From contig NZ_FNON01000003.1 of NCBI RefSeq assembly GCF_900107045.1, positions 558,001 through 622,000 of the forward strand: a DNA stretch of 64,000 bases. Reading direction: 5' to 3'. The stretch is from Amycolatopsis xylanica. Lineage in GTDB: Bacteria; Actinomycetota; Actinomycetes; Mycobacteriales; Pseudonocardiaceae. The position numbers and the translations under genes were made by a program. Within the stretch, counting starts at the first letter, position 1. Every line of letters starts with the position of its first letter. The notes beneath the pieces were generated by a model, which did not search any database, had not been told where the DNA came from, and was given only the letters and a program-made list of their open reading frames with translations. Below, one piece after another: positions 1-7,374 of the stretch.

Positions 1-486
1 TTCATGATGCCGCCCGGCTCGGATCATCTATGTCCCGGCTGCACGATGCTGTCCGACAATGTCGGCCACCTCGCCCATCTGCATGATCGCGACACCACCT
101 TCGTCGCGGTCGCCCGCGCGCCACTGGCCGAGATCACGCCGGTCAAGGAACGCATGGGCTGGGTTTTCCCGTGGTATTCCTCGGAAGGCAGCGACTTCAA
201 CTACGACTTCCACGTGAGCCTGGACGCCGACGTCGCCCCGATCGAGTACAACTATCGCACCGCCGAAGAACTCGAAGCGGCCGGCCTCGACTGGATGCTG
301 ACCGGGCCCGGCGATTGGCACGGGCTCAGCGTGTTCCTCCGGCGCGGCAAGCGCGTCTACCACACGTATTCCACCTATGCCCGTGGCACGGATCTGCTGA
401 ACGGCACGTTCAACTACCTCGATCTGACCCCGCTCGGCCGCCAGGGCGACGGATTCTATTCGCCGTCCCGCACCGGAAAGGAGTGA
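1..486 (+). CDS. DUF899 family thioredoxin-like protein, 5'-truncated
   Basis: The frame is open from the first base, so the N-terminus lies outside the window; the visible Met codons at 4 and 7 are internal. The 160 visible residues match the DUF899 (thioredoxin-like) family: a CPGC motif near the start of the visible part, then a RAPL segment, RMGW followed by a conserved SDFNYDF block, and a late YHTYSTYARG segment. The CPGC pair sits where a thioredoxin-fold redox motif would be. Family members are cytosolic and biochemically poorly defined. The stop codon overlaps the ribosome-binding region of the next gene, so the two are probably co-transcribed. Family assignment is firm; the physiological role is unknown. 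Confidence 0.85.
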   Translation, partial: FMMPPGSDHLCPGCTMLSDNVGHLAHLHDRDTTFVAVARAPLAEITPVKERMGWVFPWYSSEGSDFNYDFHVSLDADVAPIEYNYRTAEELEAAGLDWMLTGPGDWHGLSVFLRRGKRVYHTYSTYARGTDLLNGTFNYLDLTPLGRQGDGFYSPSRTGKE

Positions 487-491
487 TCGAC

Positions 492-905
492 GTGGAAGGC
501 CGCTACGCCGAGGGCACCATCGAAATAGTCACCTACGACGACCACGAGCTGGGTCCGCAGGACCCCGGCGGCACCCGGCTGCTGTACACGATCACCGAGT
601 ACCACTACACCGGCGAGATGAACGGCAACGGCCACCACGCCTACCTCCAGCGCATCAGCCCCTCGGGCACCGGCCCGTTCCTGGTGATGGCGCGCATCGT
701 CGGCAGCCTCGGCGGCAAGCAGGGCTCCTTCATGACGGAGGGCTCCGGCACCCGCGGCCCGCGCGGGCCGATCGACGTCGACTGGCACATCGTCCCCGGC
801 ACCGGCACCGGCGAGCTGGCCGGCGCGACCGGGTCCGGCAAGGTCACCACCACCGGTGACGGCGTCGTCCGCTACACCCTCACCTACCACGTCCCCGGCC
901 TGTGA
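492..905 (+). CDS. DUF3224 domain protein
   Basis: A 137-residue soluble protein resembling DUF3224: a small beta-rich fold with repeated Gly-rich strands, including SLGGKQGSF and a late GTGTGELAGATGSGK segment. I chose GTG at 492 because AAAGGAG (477-483) lies about 8 nt upstream. An in-frame GTG at 483 would overlap the previous stop but would lose this ribosome-binding site. It begins 5 nt after the DUF899 stop, so the pair is translationally linked. DUF3224 proteins have no established reaction. A hairpin repeat lies directly downstream and probably ends the transcript. Confidence 0.75.
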   Translation: MEGRYAEGTIEIVTYDDHELGPQDPGGTRLLYTITEYHYTGEMNGNGHHAYLQRISPSGTGPFLVMARIVGSLGGKQGSFMTEGSGTRGPRGPIDVDWHIVPGTGTGELAGATGSGKVTTTGDGVVRYTLTYHVPGL

Positions 906-915
906 CATGGCCCAG

Positions 916-973
916 CGGGATAAAGCGGGCTTTATCCCGGGTGCTTTTCCCGGGATAAAGCCCGCTTTATCCC
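916..973. repeat. Self-palindromic AAAGCGGGCTTT hairpin repeat, copy 1
   Basis: Two arms of about 25 bp (917-941 and 949-973) pair perfectly around a short T-rich loop. Each arm is itself palindromic (GGGATAAAG, CGGG, CTTTATCCC). It lies between convergent genes ending at 905 and 996 and could act as a bidirectional terminator. Related copies occur at 22151-22241 and 25145-25223. Confidence 0.8.
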
Positions 974-995
974 GGTCCGTGACGCGAGCTCCAGC

Positions 996-2081
996 TCACG
1001 AGCCCAGGGCGTCGATCACGTGGTGGACTTGGTCGTCGGTGAGGTGGGGGCCGATGGGCAGGCTGAGCACTTCGTCGGCCAGCCGCGACGAGAGCGGGAA
1101 CGGGCCCAGGCCGAGCGGAGCGTAGGCGGGCGAGGCGTGCACGGCGACCGGGTAGTGCACGAGCGTGCCCACGCCCGCCGCCTCCAGCCGCGCCGCCACC
1201 GCGGCCCGGTCCGAAGTACGCACCACGAACAGATGCCAAGCGTGCTCGGCCCACGAGGCGACGCGAGGCAGTTCGAGGTCCGACCCCTTGAGCCCGGCCA
1301 AGTACCGCTCCGCGACCCGAGCCCGCCGCGCGTTCCACTCGTCGAGCAACGGCAGCTTGACGCGCAGTACCGCGGCCTGGATCTCGTCGGTCCGCGAGTT
1401 CGTGCCGAGCACCTCGTGCTGGTACTTCACCCGCGAGCCGTAGTTGCGCAGCAGCCGGACCTTCTCCGCGAGCCCGCGATCCGACGTCACGACCGCGCCA
1501 CTGTCACCCAACGCGCCCAAGTTCTTGCCCGGGTAGAAGCTAAAGGCCACAGTGGACGGTGAAGCGCCGATGCGCTGTCCATTGTAGACAGCATCAGGAG
1601 CCTGGGCCGCGTCTTCGACCACGGCCAGCCCGTGACGGTCCGCGACGGCGCGCACGGCGTCGAGGTCCGCGGGGTGCCCGTACAGATGCACCGGCAGGAT
1701 CGCGCGTGTGCGGGGCGTGATCGCGGTTTCGATACGCGCGGGATCCATCGTGAACGTCACCGGGTCCGGCTCGACCGGGACCGGCGTGGCGCCCGTGTCC
1801 GACACGGCCAGCCAGGTCGCGATGAACGTATGGGCCGGAACGATCACCTCGTCGCCGGCGCCGATCCCCAGTGCGCGCAAGATCAGCGAGAGCGCGTCGC
1901 CGCCGCTGTTGACCGCCACGCAGTGGTCCGCGCCGCAGTAGGCCGCGAACTCGGCTTCGAACGCCTCGACCTCCGGTCCCAGCAGGTACCAGCCGGAGCG
2001 GAGCACCCGGGAAACCGCGTCGTCGATCTCCGCGCGCAGTTCGAGATAGGGCGCGCGGAGATCGAGGAACGGAACGTTCAT
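996..2081 (-). CDS. DegT/DnrJ/EryC1-type sugar 3-aminotransferase
   Basis: A 361-residue PLP-dependent aminotransferase of the DegT/DnrJ/EryC1 family. The closest recalled type is the TylB/DesV/FdtB group, which converts dTDP-3-keto-6-deoxyhexoses into 3-amino sugars with glutamate as amino donor. Visible signs are the N-terminal VPFLDLRAPY, VEDAAQA with PLP-binding Asp157, SFYPGKNLGALGD with Schiff-base Lys186, LRNYGSRVKY, and a late HYP motif. I chose ATG 2081 because family members begin at VPFLDL; the upstream ribosome-binding site is weak and an in-frame start at 2138 is possible. It faces away from the esterase/glycosyltransferase operon at 2233. No dTDP-sugar synthase or dehydratase is in the window, so the rest of any amino-sugar pathway lies elsewhere. 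Confidence 0.88.
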   Translation of the reverse strand: MNVPFLDLRAPYLELRAEIDDAVSRVLRSGWYLLGPEVEAFEAEFAAYCGADHCVAVNSGGDALSLILRALGIGAGDEVIVPAHTFIATWLAVSDTGATPVPVEPDPVTFTMDPARIETAITPRTRAILPVHLYGHPADLDAVRAVADRHGLAVVEDAAQAPDAVYNGQRIGASPSTVAFSFYPGKNLGALGDSGAVVTSDRGLAEKVRLLRNYGSRVKYQHEVLGTNSRTDEIQAAVLRVKLPLLDEWNARRARVAERYLAGLKGSDLELPRVASWAEHAWHLFVVRTSDRAAVAARLEAAGVGTLVHYPVAVHASPAYAPLGLGPFPLSSRLADEVLSLPIGPHLTDDQVHHVIDALGS

Positions 2082-2232
2082 GCCAGAAGGATGTCCCCGC
2101 CGTCTATGGGCGGACATCTTCGAAAATGCGGAGCTCATGCGAGAAAGGATGTTTCTGGGACGAAGTACGCCAAATGCGCGCTATGGTGAAATCGTCACGT
2201 TGAGTAACCAACTGTAAGGAAACGCAGAGACG

Positions 2233-2913
2233 ATGACCACATATGTGTTGATCCATGGCGCCGGTGATGTCGGCTGGGCCTGGCACCTGCTGGAAGCGGA
2301 GCTGCGCGGGAACGGGCACGACACGGTGGCACCCGACCTTCCCATCGAGGACGACTCCGCGGGCCTCGCCGATTACGTCGACTCCGTCGTCGAAGCGGTC
2401 GGTGACCGCGACGGCGACGTCGTGGTGGTCGGGCACTCCTTCGGCGGCATCGTCGCGCCGCTGGTGGCAGAGCGGCTGTCCGCCAAGGTGATCGTGCTGC
2501 TCGCCGGCATGATCCCGGCACCCGGCGAGACCACGAACGACTGGTGGGGCAACACCGGCTACAGCGCGGCGTCGGCGAAGGCGGCCAAGCAGGACGGCGG
2601 CCTCACCGGCAATCCCGACCCGTTCGTCAGCTTCTACAACGGCGTTCCCCGCGAACTCGCCGAGCAGGCGATGAGCAAGGAGCGCGGGCAGTCCGAGTCG
2701 GCGATGAACGACCCGTGGCCGCTGAAGAAGTGGCCGGACATCACGACGAAGTTCATCCTGGCGACCGAAGACCGGTTCTTCCCGCCGGCGTTCTTCCAGA
2801 AGCTGGTGAAGGAACGCCTGAACATCACCCCGGACGAGGTCGCGGCCTGCCACTGCGCGGCGCTGTCCAAGCCGAAGGAAATCGCGGCACTGCTGGAGTC
2901 GTACACCGACTGA
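2233..2913 (+). CDS. Alpha/beta-hydrolase (esterase-like)
   Basis: A 226-residue cytosolic alpha/beta-hydrolase of the small esterase (EstC/salicylate-esterase-like) type. The oxyanion strand HGAG is at residues 8-11 and the nucleophile elbow GHSFGG carries Ser69. Asp180 (ATEDRFFPP) and His207 (ACHCAALSKP) complete the triad. AAGGA precedes ATG 2233 at suitable spacing. It is the first gene of a probable operon with a glycosyltransferase (78 nt downstream) and an MFS exporter. That setting suggests acting on, or detoxifying, a glycosylated small molecule; the substrate cannot be read from sequence. Confidence 0.88.
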   Translation: MTTYVLIHGAGDVGWAWHLLEAELRGNGHDTVAPDLPIEDDSAGLADYVDSVVEAVGDRDGDVVVVGHSFGGIVAPLVAERLSAKVIVLLAGMIPAPGETTNDWWGNTGYSAASAKAAKQDGGLTGNPDPFVSFYNGVPRELAEQAMSKERGQSESAMNDPWPLKKWPDITTKFILATEDRFFPPAFFQKLVKERLNITPDEVAACHCAALSKPKEIAALLESYTD

Positions 2914-2991
2914 GCAGCTGGAGAGATGCAGGCCGCGCGAATGGGCTGAAACCCTGACAGATGCACCAAAAGCATCCTTGGGAGGACCTTC

Positions 2992-4281
2992 ATGCGCGTC
3001 CTGTTCACCACCTGTCTCAACAAGTCGCAGGTCTACATCCTGGCGCCACTGGCGTGGGCGATGCGCACGGCCGGACATGACGTGCGCGTCGCCATCCCGC
3101 CGGACCTGGCCGAGGACGTCGCCGCGATCGGGCTGGCGGCCGCGCCGATCGGCGAGCTGATGCCGCACCTCAAAGAGGACCTGGCCGAGGCCGAGCCCGA
3201 GCAGAAGACCGCGTCGGACGCCGACCCTCTCAACCGCGTCAAGCCGCACCAGTCGAACTACGGCTGGGAGGACCCGCCCGCCGAGTTCGTCCATCTCGCC
3301 GAGGACTTCTTCCCCATGCTCACCCCGGACGGGATGTGGGAGGGGCTGATCGACTACGCCAAAGCCTGGAAGCCGGACCTGATCATCTGGAACACACTCG
3401 CCTTCGCGGGCCCGATCGCGGCACGCGTCACCGGCGCCGCGCACGCCCGCCTGCTGTGGGGTGTGGACGCGATGGCCCAGGTGCACGCCAAGTTCGTCGA
3501 GAAGCGGGACGCCGAAGGCATCGAAGACCCGATGAAGACCTGGCTGGGCCCGAAACTCGAGCGCCACGGCCACACCTACGACGACGAGATCGCGCTCGGC
3601 CAGTGGACGATCGACCCCGCGCCGCAGTCGCTGTTCCACCCCAAGAACACCGGCGTGCACTACGTGCCGGTGCGCCAGGTGGTGTTCAACGGCCCGGCGA
3701 TCGTGCCCGACTGGGTCAACGAACCCCTTGAGCGCAAACGGGTTTGCCTCACACTCGGCTTCTCGCACCGCGAGTCGCACGGCATCGAGGCCTCCACCGC
3801 CGATCTGCTGGAAGCGGTGTCGGACCTCGACGTCGAGGTGGTCGCGACGTTCAGCGCCAAGCAGCTCGCGTCGCTGGATCGCTTGCCGGACAACGTGCGC
3901 CCGGTCGAGTTCGTGCCGCTCGGCGCGCTGCTGCCGACCTGCTCGGCGATCGTGCACCACGGCGGCACCGGGACGTTCGGCACCGCGATCGAGCACGGCG
4001 TGCCACAGCTCATCGTGCCCGGCACGTACTGGCACGAGAAGTGGTGGGCGCCGGTTTCGCAGGCGAACCTGCTCGAGGAGCGCGGCGCGGGCATCTACGT
4101 CGGCGATTCCGACCAGCTGACCCCGGAAAAGCTCCGCTCGGACCTCGCCAAGGTGCTGGACGACCCGTCCTACAAGCGCGCCGCCGAGCGTTTGCGCATC
4201 GACCAGCTGAGCGTGCCGAGCCCCAACGAGATCGTTCCGCAATTGGAGCGGCTCACCGCGGAGCATCGCAAGAACGGATAG
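2992..4281 (+). CDS. GT1 glycosyltransferase, EryCIII-like
   Basis: A 429-residue GT-B glycosyltransferase of family GT1, with the length of macrolide/aminosugar transferases (EryCIII, DesVII). The N-terminal acceptor domain opens RVLFTTCLNKSQVY. The C-terminal nucleotide-sugar domain has the HHGGTGTFGTAIEHGVPQ signature, followed by IVPGTYWHEKWWAP. A GGGAGG ribosome-binding site precedes ATG 2992. It lies between an esterase and an exporter, and a sugar 3-aminotransferase gene is nearby, so an amino-sugar donor is a reasonable guess. EryCIII/DesVII-type enzymes often need a P450-like activator protein; none is encoded next to this gene. Alternative role: self-resistance by glycosylating the product. 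Confidence 0.9.
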   Translation: MRVLFTTCLNKSQVYILAPLAWAMRTAGHDVRVAIPPDLAEDVAAIGLAAAPIGELMPHLKEDLAEAEPEQKTASDADPLNRVKPHQSNYGWEDPPAEFVHLAEDFFPMLTPDGMWEGLIDYAKAWKPDLIIWNTLAFAGPIAARVTGAAHARLLWGVDAMAQVHAKFVEKRDAEGIEDPMKTWLGPKLERHGHTYDDEIALGQWTIDPAPQSLFHPKNTGVHYVPVRQVVFNGPAIVPDWVNEPLERKRVCLTLGFSHRESHGIEASTADLLEAVSDLDVEVVATFSAKQLASLDRLPDNVRPVEFVPLGALLPTCSAIVHHGGTGTFGTAIEHGVPQLIVPGTYWHEKWWAPVSQANLLEERGAGIYVGDSDQLTPEKLRSDLAKVLDDPSYKRAAERLRIDQLSVPSPNEIVPQLERLTAEHRKNG

Positions 4282-4308
4282 GAACGCTCCAACAGAAAGG
4301 AACCCGTG

Positions 4309-5847
4309 ATGAGTTCGGACCCCGCGGCGACGACCGCAGGCCGGCGAGAATGGCTGGGGCTGGCGGTGCTCGCACTGCCGACACTGCTGCTCGCGATCGA
4401 CCTCGGCGTGCTCTATCTCGCGCTGCCGAAGCTGAGCGAGGACTTACACCCCAGTAGCACCCAGATCCTGTGGATCATGGACATCTACGCCTTCATGACC
4501 GCGGGGTTCCTGGTCACCATGGGCACATTGGGCGACCGGATAGGCAGGCGGCGGCTGCTGATGATCGGCGCCACCGCGTTCGGCATCGCCTCCGTGCTCG
4601 CCGCTTTCTCGTCCTCGGCCGAGATGCTGATCGTCACCCGCGCGCTGCTCGGCATCGCGGGCGCGACGCTGGCACCGTCCACTTTGGCCTTGATCAGCAC
4701 CATGTTCACCGACGAGGGTGAGCGCGGCAAGGCCATCGGCGTGTGGATGAGCTGCTTCATGGCGGGCACCGCGCTCGGCCCGGTGGTCGGCGGCGTGCTG
4801 CTGCAGTGGTTCTGGTGGGGCTCGGTGTTCCTGCTGGGTGTCCCGGTGATGATCGTGCTGGTGATCGCCGCGCCCAAGCTGCTGCCCGAGTACCGCGATC
4901 CCAACGGTGGCAAGCTCGATCTGCTGAGCGTGGCGCTCTCACTGGCCACGATCCTGCCGGTCATCTACGGCATCAAGGAGATCGCGCACGACGGCGCCGG
5001 CCTCTCGCAGCTCTCGATCGTCGCCGCCGGGCTCGTGGTCGGCGTGATCTTCGTGCTGCGCCAGCGCAAACTCGCCAACCCGCACGTCGACGTCGGGCTG
5101 TTCAAGTTCCCCGCGTTTTCCGGCGCGCTCGGCATGCTGCTGCTCGGCCCGGCCGTGATGGGCGGGGTGGGGCTGTTCGCGAACCAGTTCCTGCAAATGG
5201 TCGAGAACCTTTCGCCGCTGCAGGCCGGGCTCTGGGCCGTGCCGTCGGCACTGGCCACTGTGGCCAGTGCGATGTACGCACCCGCGCTGGCCCAACGGAT
5301 CCGCCCCGGTTACATCGTCAGCGCGGGCGCGGTGATACTGGCGATCGGCGCGCTGGTGCTGACCCAGGTGACCGCGGAATCCGGGCTGGCGACGCTGGTG
5401 ATCGGGATGACGCTGGTGTTCTTCGGGTTCGGGCCGATGGCCTCGCTCGGCACCGAGCTGATCATCGGCGCGGCACCGGAGGAGAAGGCCGGTTCGGCGG
5501 CCTCGATGTCGGAGACCTCCAGCGAACTCGGTGTGGCGCTGGGCGTCGGCATCCTTGGTGCGGTCGGCACGGCCGTCTACCGCAGTGAGATCGCGGACAC
5601 CCTGCCCGCGGGCGCTCCCGACGCCGCCAAGGACACTCTGGCCGGCGCGATCTCGGCTGTCACCGACGGCGGAAGCGCCGTGCTCACCGCGGCGCGGACC
5701 GCGTTCACCAGCGGCCTGACCACGGTCGCGCTGGTGTGCGCCGGGATCGGCGTCGTGCTGGCGGCACTCGCCGCGTCCCTGCTGCGGCGGGTCGGCGCGC
5801 CGGAGCCGTCGGCGGAGACCGAGACGGAAGCCGTCGAAGTCGCCTGA
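4309..5847 (+). CDS. MFS drug exporter, DHA2 (14-TM) type
   Basis: A 512-residue integral membrane protein of the DHA2 drug:H+ antiporter group (14 helices; LfrA/SmvA-like). Visible signs are the motif A loop GDRIGRRRLL after helix 2, motif C-like GTALGPVVGG in helix 5, the helix-1 LAIDLGVLYLALP segment, and a charged cytosolic tail rich in Glu and Thr. ATG 4309 was preferred over GTG 4306 because AAAGG (4297-4301) then has ideal spacing. It is the last gene of the esterase/glycosyltransferase/MFS operon, 27 nt after the glycosyltransferase, and is followed by a strong terminator. It probably exports the locus product or confers resistance to it. Confidence 0.92.
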   Translation: MSSDPAATTAGRREWLGLAVLALPTLLLAIDLGVLYLALPKLSEDLHPSSTQILWIMDIYAFMTAGFLVTMGTLGDRIGRRRLLMIGATAFGIASVLAAFSSSAEMLIVTRALLGIAGATLAPSTLALISTMFTDEGERGKAIGVWMSCFMAGTALGPVVGGVLLQWFWWGSVFLLGVPVMIVLVIAAPKLLPEYRDPNGGKLDLLSVALSLATILPVIYGIKEIAHDGAGLSQLSIVAAGLVVGVIFVLRQRKLANPHVDVGLFKFPAFSGALGMLLLGPAVMGGVGLFANQFLQMVENLSPLQAGLWAVPSALATVASAMYAPALAQRIRPGYIVSAGAVILAIGALVLTQVTAESGLATLVIGMTLVFFGFGPMASLGTELIIGAAPEEKAGSAASMSETSSELGVALGVGILGAVGTAVYRSEIADTLPAGAPDAAKDTLAGAISAVTDGGSAVLTAARTAFTSGLTTVALVCAGIGVVLAALAASLLRRVGAPEPSAETETEAVEVA

Positions 5848-5857
5848 CCCGCAACCG

Positions 5858-5893
5858 GAAAAGGGCTCCCACGCGCCGTGGGAGCCCTTTTTC
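5858..5893 (+). terminator. Rho-independent terminator after the MFS gene
   Basis: The stem pairs AAAGGGCTCCCACG (5860-5873) with CGTGGGAGCCCTTT (5877-5890) and is followed by a T run. It lies between convergent genes and ends the 2233-5847 operon; it may also stop transcription from the other side. Confidence 0.9.
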
Positions 5894-5896
5894 GGG

Positions 5897-6388
5897 CTAG
5901 GGAAGCTCGGTCGTGTGCAGGTTCGCGCTGATGGTGATCAGGACACGCCAGCGGCCCCAGCGGTCGCGGGTGTAGGTCTGTGAGCTGATGAAGGTCTCCT
6001 GGAAGTGGTCGTCGGGGAACGTCAGCGTCGCGTTCGTGAGCACCAGTGCGGTGTTGCAGTCGACGACCTCCTTCAGTACCGGGAACGACGACGTGAAGTT
6101 CATCGAGAACAGGCCGGCGAACAGCTCCTTGATCGCGGCCTTGCCGTACTGGATGGTGCCGTCGGGGTCGACCTTGGTGGCGTCCTCACGGAAGAACTCG
6201 GCGAAGCGGTTGACGTCACGAGCGTCGAAGGCGTCGTTGTAGGCCTGCTTCACCTGGTCGAACTGGGTACGGCAGGCGGCGACCGGGTCGTAGGACTGAT
6301 GCTGGGCTCCGGCCCGCGCGGGCGCGGTCAGCAGGCTGGTCGCGCCGAGCAGCACGGCCGCTATGGCGGTTTTCCGGAATTTCCTCAT
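5897..6388 (-). CDS. Secreted SnoaL/DUF4440-like (NTF2-fold) protein
   Basis: A 163-residue exported protein. ATG 6388 follows an AGGAG ribosome-binding site and begins a clear signal peptide: basic MRKFRK, a hydrophobic stretch to about residue 22, then an A-R-A cleavage site before GAQH. The mature part resembles the NTF2-like DUF4440/SgcJ group: QVKQAYNDAFDARDVNRFAEF, FREDATKVDPDGT, and a late WRVLITISANLH strand. Such proteins bind or isomerise small ligands, but the family does not predict the reaction. A secreted form is unusual beside three cytosolic relatives at 21190, 21677 and 22797. It lies 112 nt downstream of a DUF2306 gene, separated by a hairpin. Confidence 0.78.
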   Translation of the reverse strand: MRKFRKTAIAAVLLGATSLLTAPARAGAQHQSYDPVAACRTQFDQVKQAYNDAFDARDVNRFAEFFREDATKVDPDGTIQYGKAAIKELFAGLFSMNFTSSFPVLKEVVDCNTALVLTNATLTFPDDHFQETFISSQTYTRDRWGRWRVLITISANLHTTELP

Positions 6389-6445
6389 GGAGTTCTCCTG
6401 AATACGGTTGGGGGTTGACCGTTTTCCTTTTCTTTCCGCCACAAA

Positions 6446-6477
6446 GCGCCGCCGGAGGATGATTCCTCCGTCGGCGC
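6446..6477 (-). terminator. Probable terminator after the DUF2306 gene
   Basis: An imperfect 14-bp GC stem (GCGCCGCCGGAGGA pairing with TCCTCCGTCGGCGC) lies between the DUF2306 gene and the secreted SnoaL-like gene on the minus strand. It is followed only by a short TTTGT, so it is a moderate rather than ideal terminator. Confidence 0.55.
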
Positions 6478-6500
6478 CAGGTGGTGACTCTGGGTGCTCT

Positions 6501-7205
6501 TCAGCCGGGGAGCACCGCCTTTTTCGCCGACCGGCGCAGCCACCAGGCGACCAGTGCGATATTGACCAGCCAGTTCAGCCAGAAACCCGCGAACTGGGCG
6601 ATGGCGAGCACGGCCATTTCGTCTTCCGGGAACACCGGAGCGACGGCATACCAGGCGCCCGTGAAGAACAACCGACCGGTGAGAATGCTCGTCGCGAGCG
6701 CGAAACTGTAGAGCATGTACTTGCGGTGCCGGTCCCATTGCCGCCGCCTGGCGGTGACGTAGCCCGCGGCGGTGACCCCCAGTGTCAGCACCGCCCACAG
6801 CGCGGACCCGATGGCGCTCAGCCCGGTCAGGATGCCGAACGGCACGATCACCAGCGAGAGCACCGCTGACGGGCCGATACCGGCGAAAACGTAGAGCCTG
6901 CCGCTGATCCGGTGCGCGCGCGGATGCCGCTCGCGCAGCCACGCCCACACCTGCAGGCAGACGGTCAAGATCGCGATCGTGCCGGTGGCGATGTGACCGA
7001 TCAGCAACGGATAGTGCAAACGGAAGCGCTCATTGATCGGAATGAGCGACTGCGCCGGGTCACCCGTCAGGTACCGTGGCAGATACATCAACATGAAGGC
7101 CGCGACCAGCAGCCCCAGGGGGATCATCCACGGCCGGAAGAAGCGCGCTCGCGCCTTTTCCGCCACCCGCGGTATCGGCCGTATCTGTTCCGGCGTCTGC
7201 GTCAT
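6501..7205 (-). CDS. DUF2306 integral membrane protein
   Basis: A 234-residue membrane protein with about six or seven hydrophobic helices, matching DUF2306. Signs are an early FRLHYPLLIGHIATG segment, HPRAHRISGRLYVFAG between helices, and RRQWDRHRKYMLYSFALA. Repeated His residues at helix ends (HYP, GHI, HRISG, HRKYM) could ligate heme or metal, but no function is established. ATG 7205 was chosen because GGGGAG lies 5 nt upstream; GTG 7211 is too close to it. The 169 nt to the divergent GMC oxidoreductase gene probably hold promoters for both. Its place inside a tailoring locus is suggestive only. Confidence 0.8.
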   Translation of the reverse strand: MTQTPEQIRPIPRVAEKARARFFRPWMIPLGLLVAAFMLMYLPRYLTGDPAQSLIPINERFRLHYPLLIGHIATGTIAILTVCLQVWAWLRERHPRAHRISGRLYVFAGIGPSAVLSLVIVPFGILTGLSAIGSALWAVLTLGVTAAGYVTARRRQWDRHRKYMLYSFALATSILTGRLFFTGAWYAVAPVFPEDEMAVLAIAQFAGFWLNWLVNIALVAWWLRRSAKKAVLPG

Positions 7206-7374
7206 GATCACTCCCCAGCTTCAAATCCAGGCGAATCCCTCGTTGCAGACACGCTATGTGCCGCGATGCCCGAATTCCTCTTTCATCGTGCGCAAACAGT
7301 GCACTACAGGAGTGGGAGGGAATTGACGTGCGCTCATATTCTGGCTACTGCCAAGCGCATCCAAGGAGGAGCAG

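Noticed and set aside
2104-4266. A 720-codon open frame on the minus strand
   Set aside because: It lies antisense to the esterase and glycosyltransferase genes, both with clear catalytic motifs. The translation is Arg/Val/Gly-rich with no domain; long antisense frames are normal in high-GC DNA.
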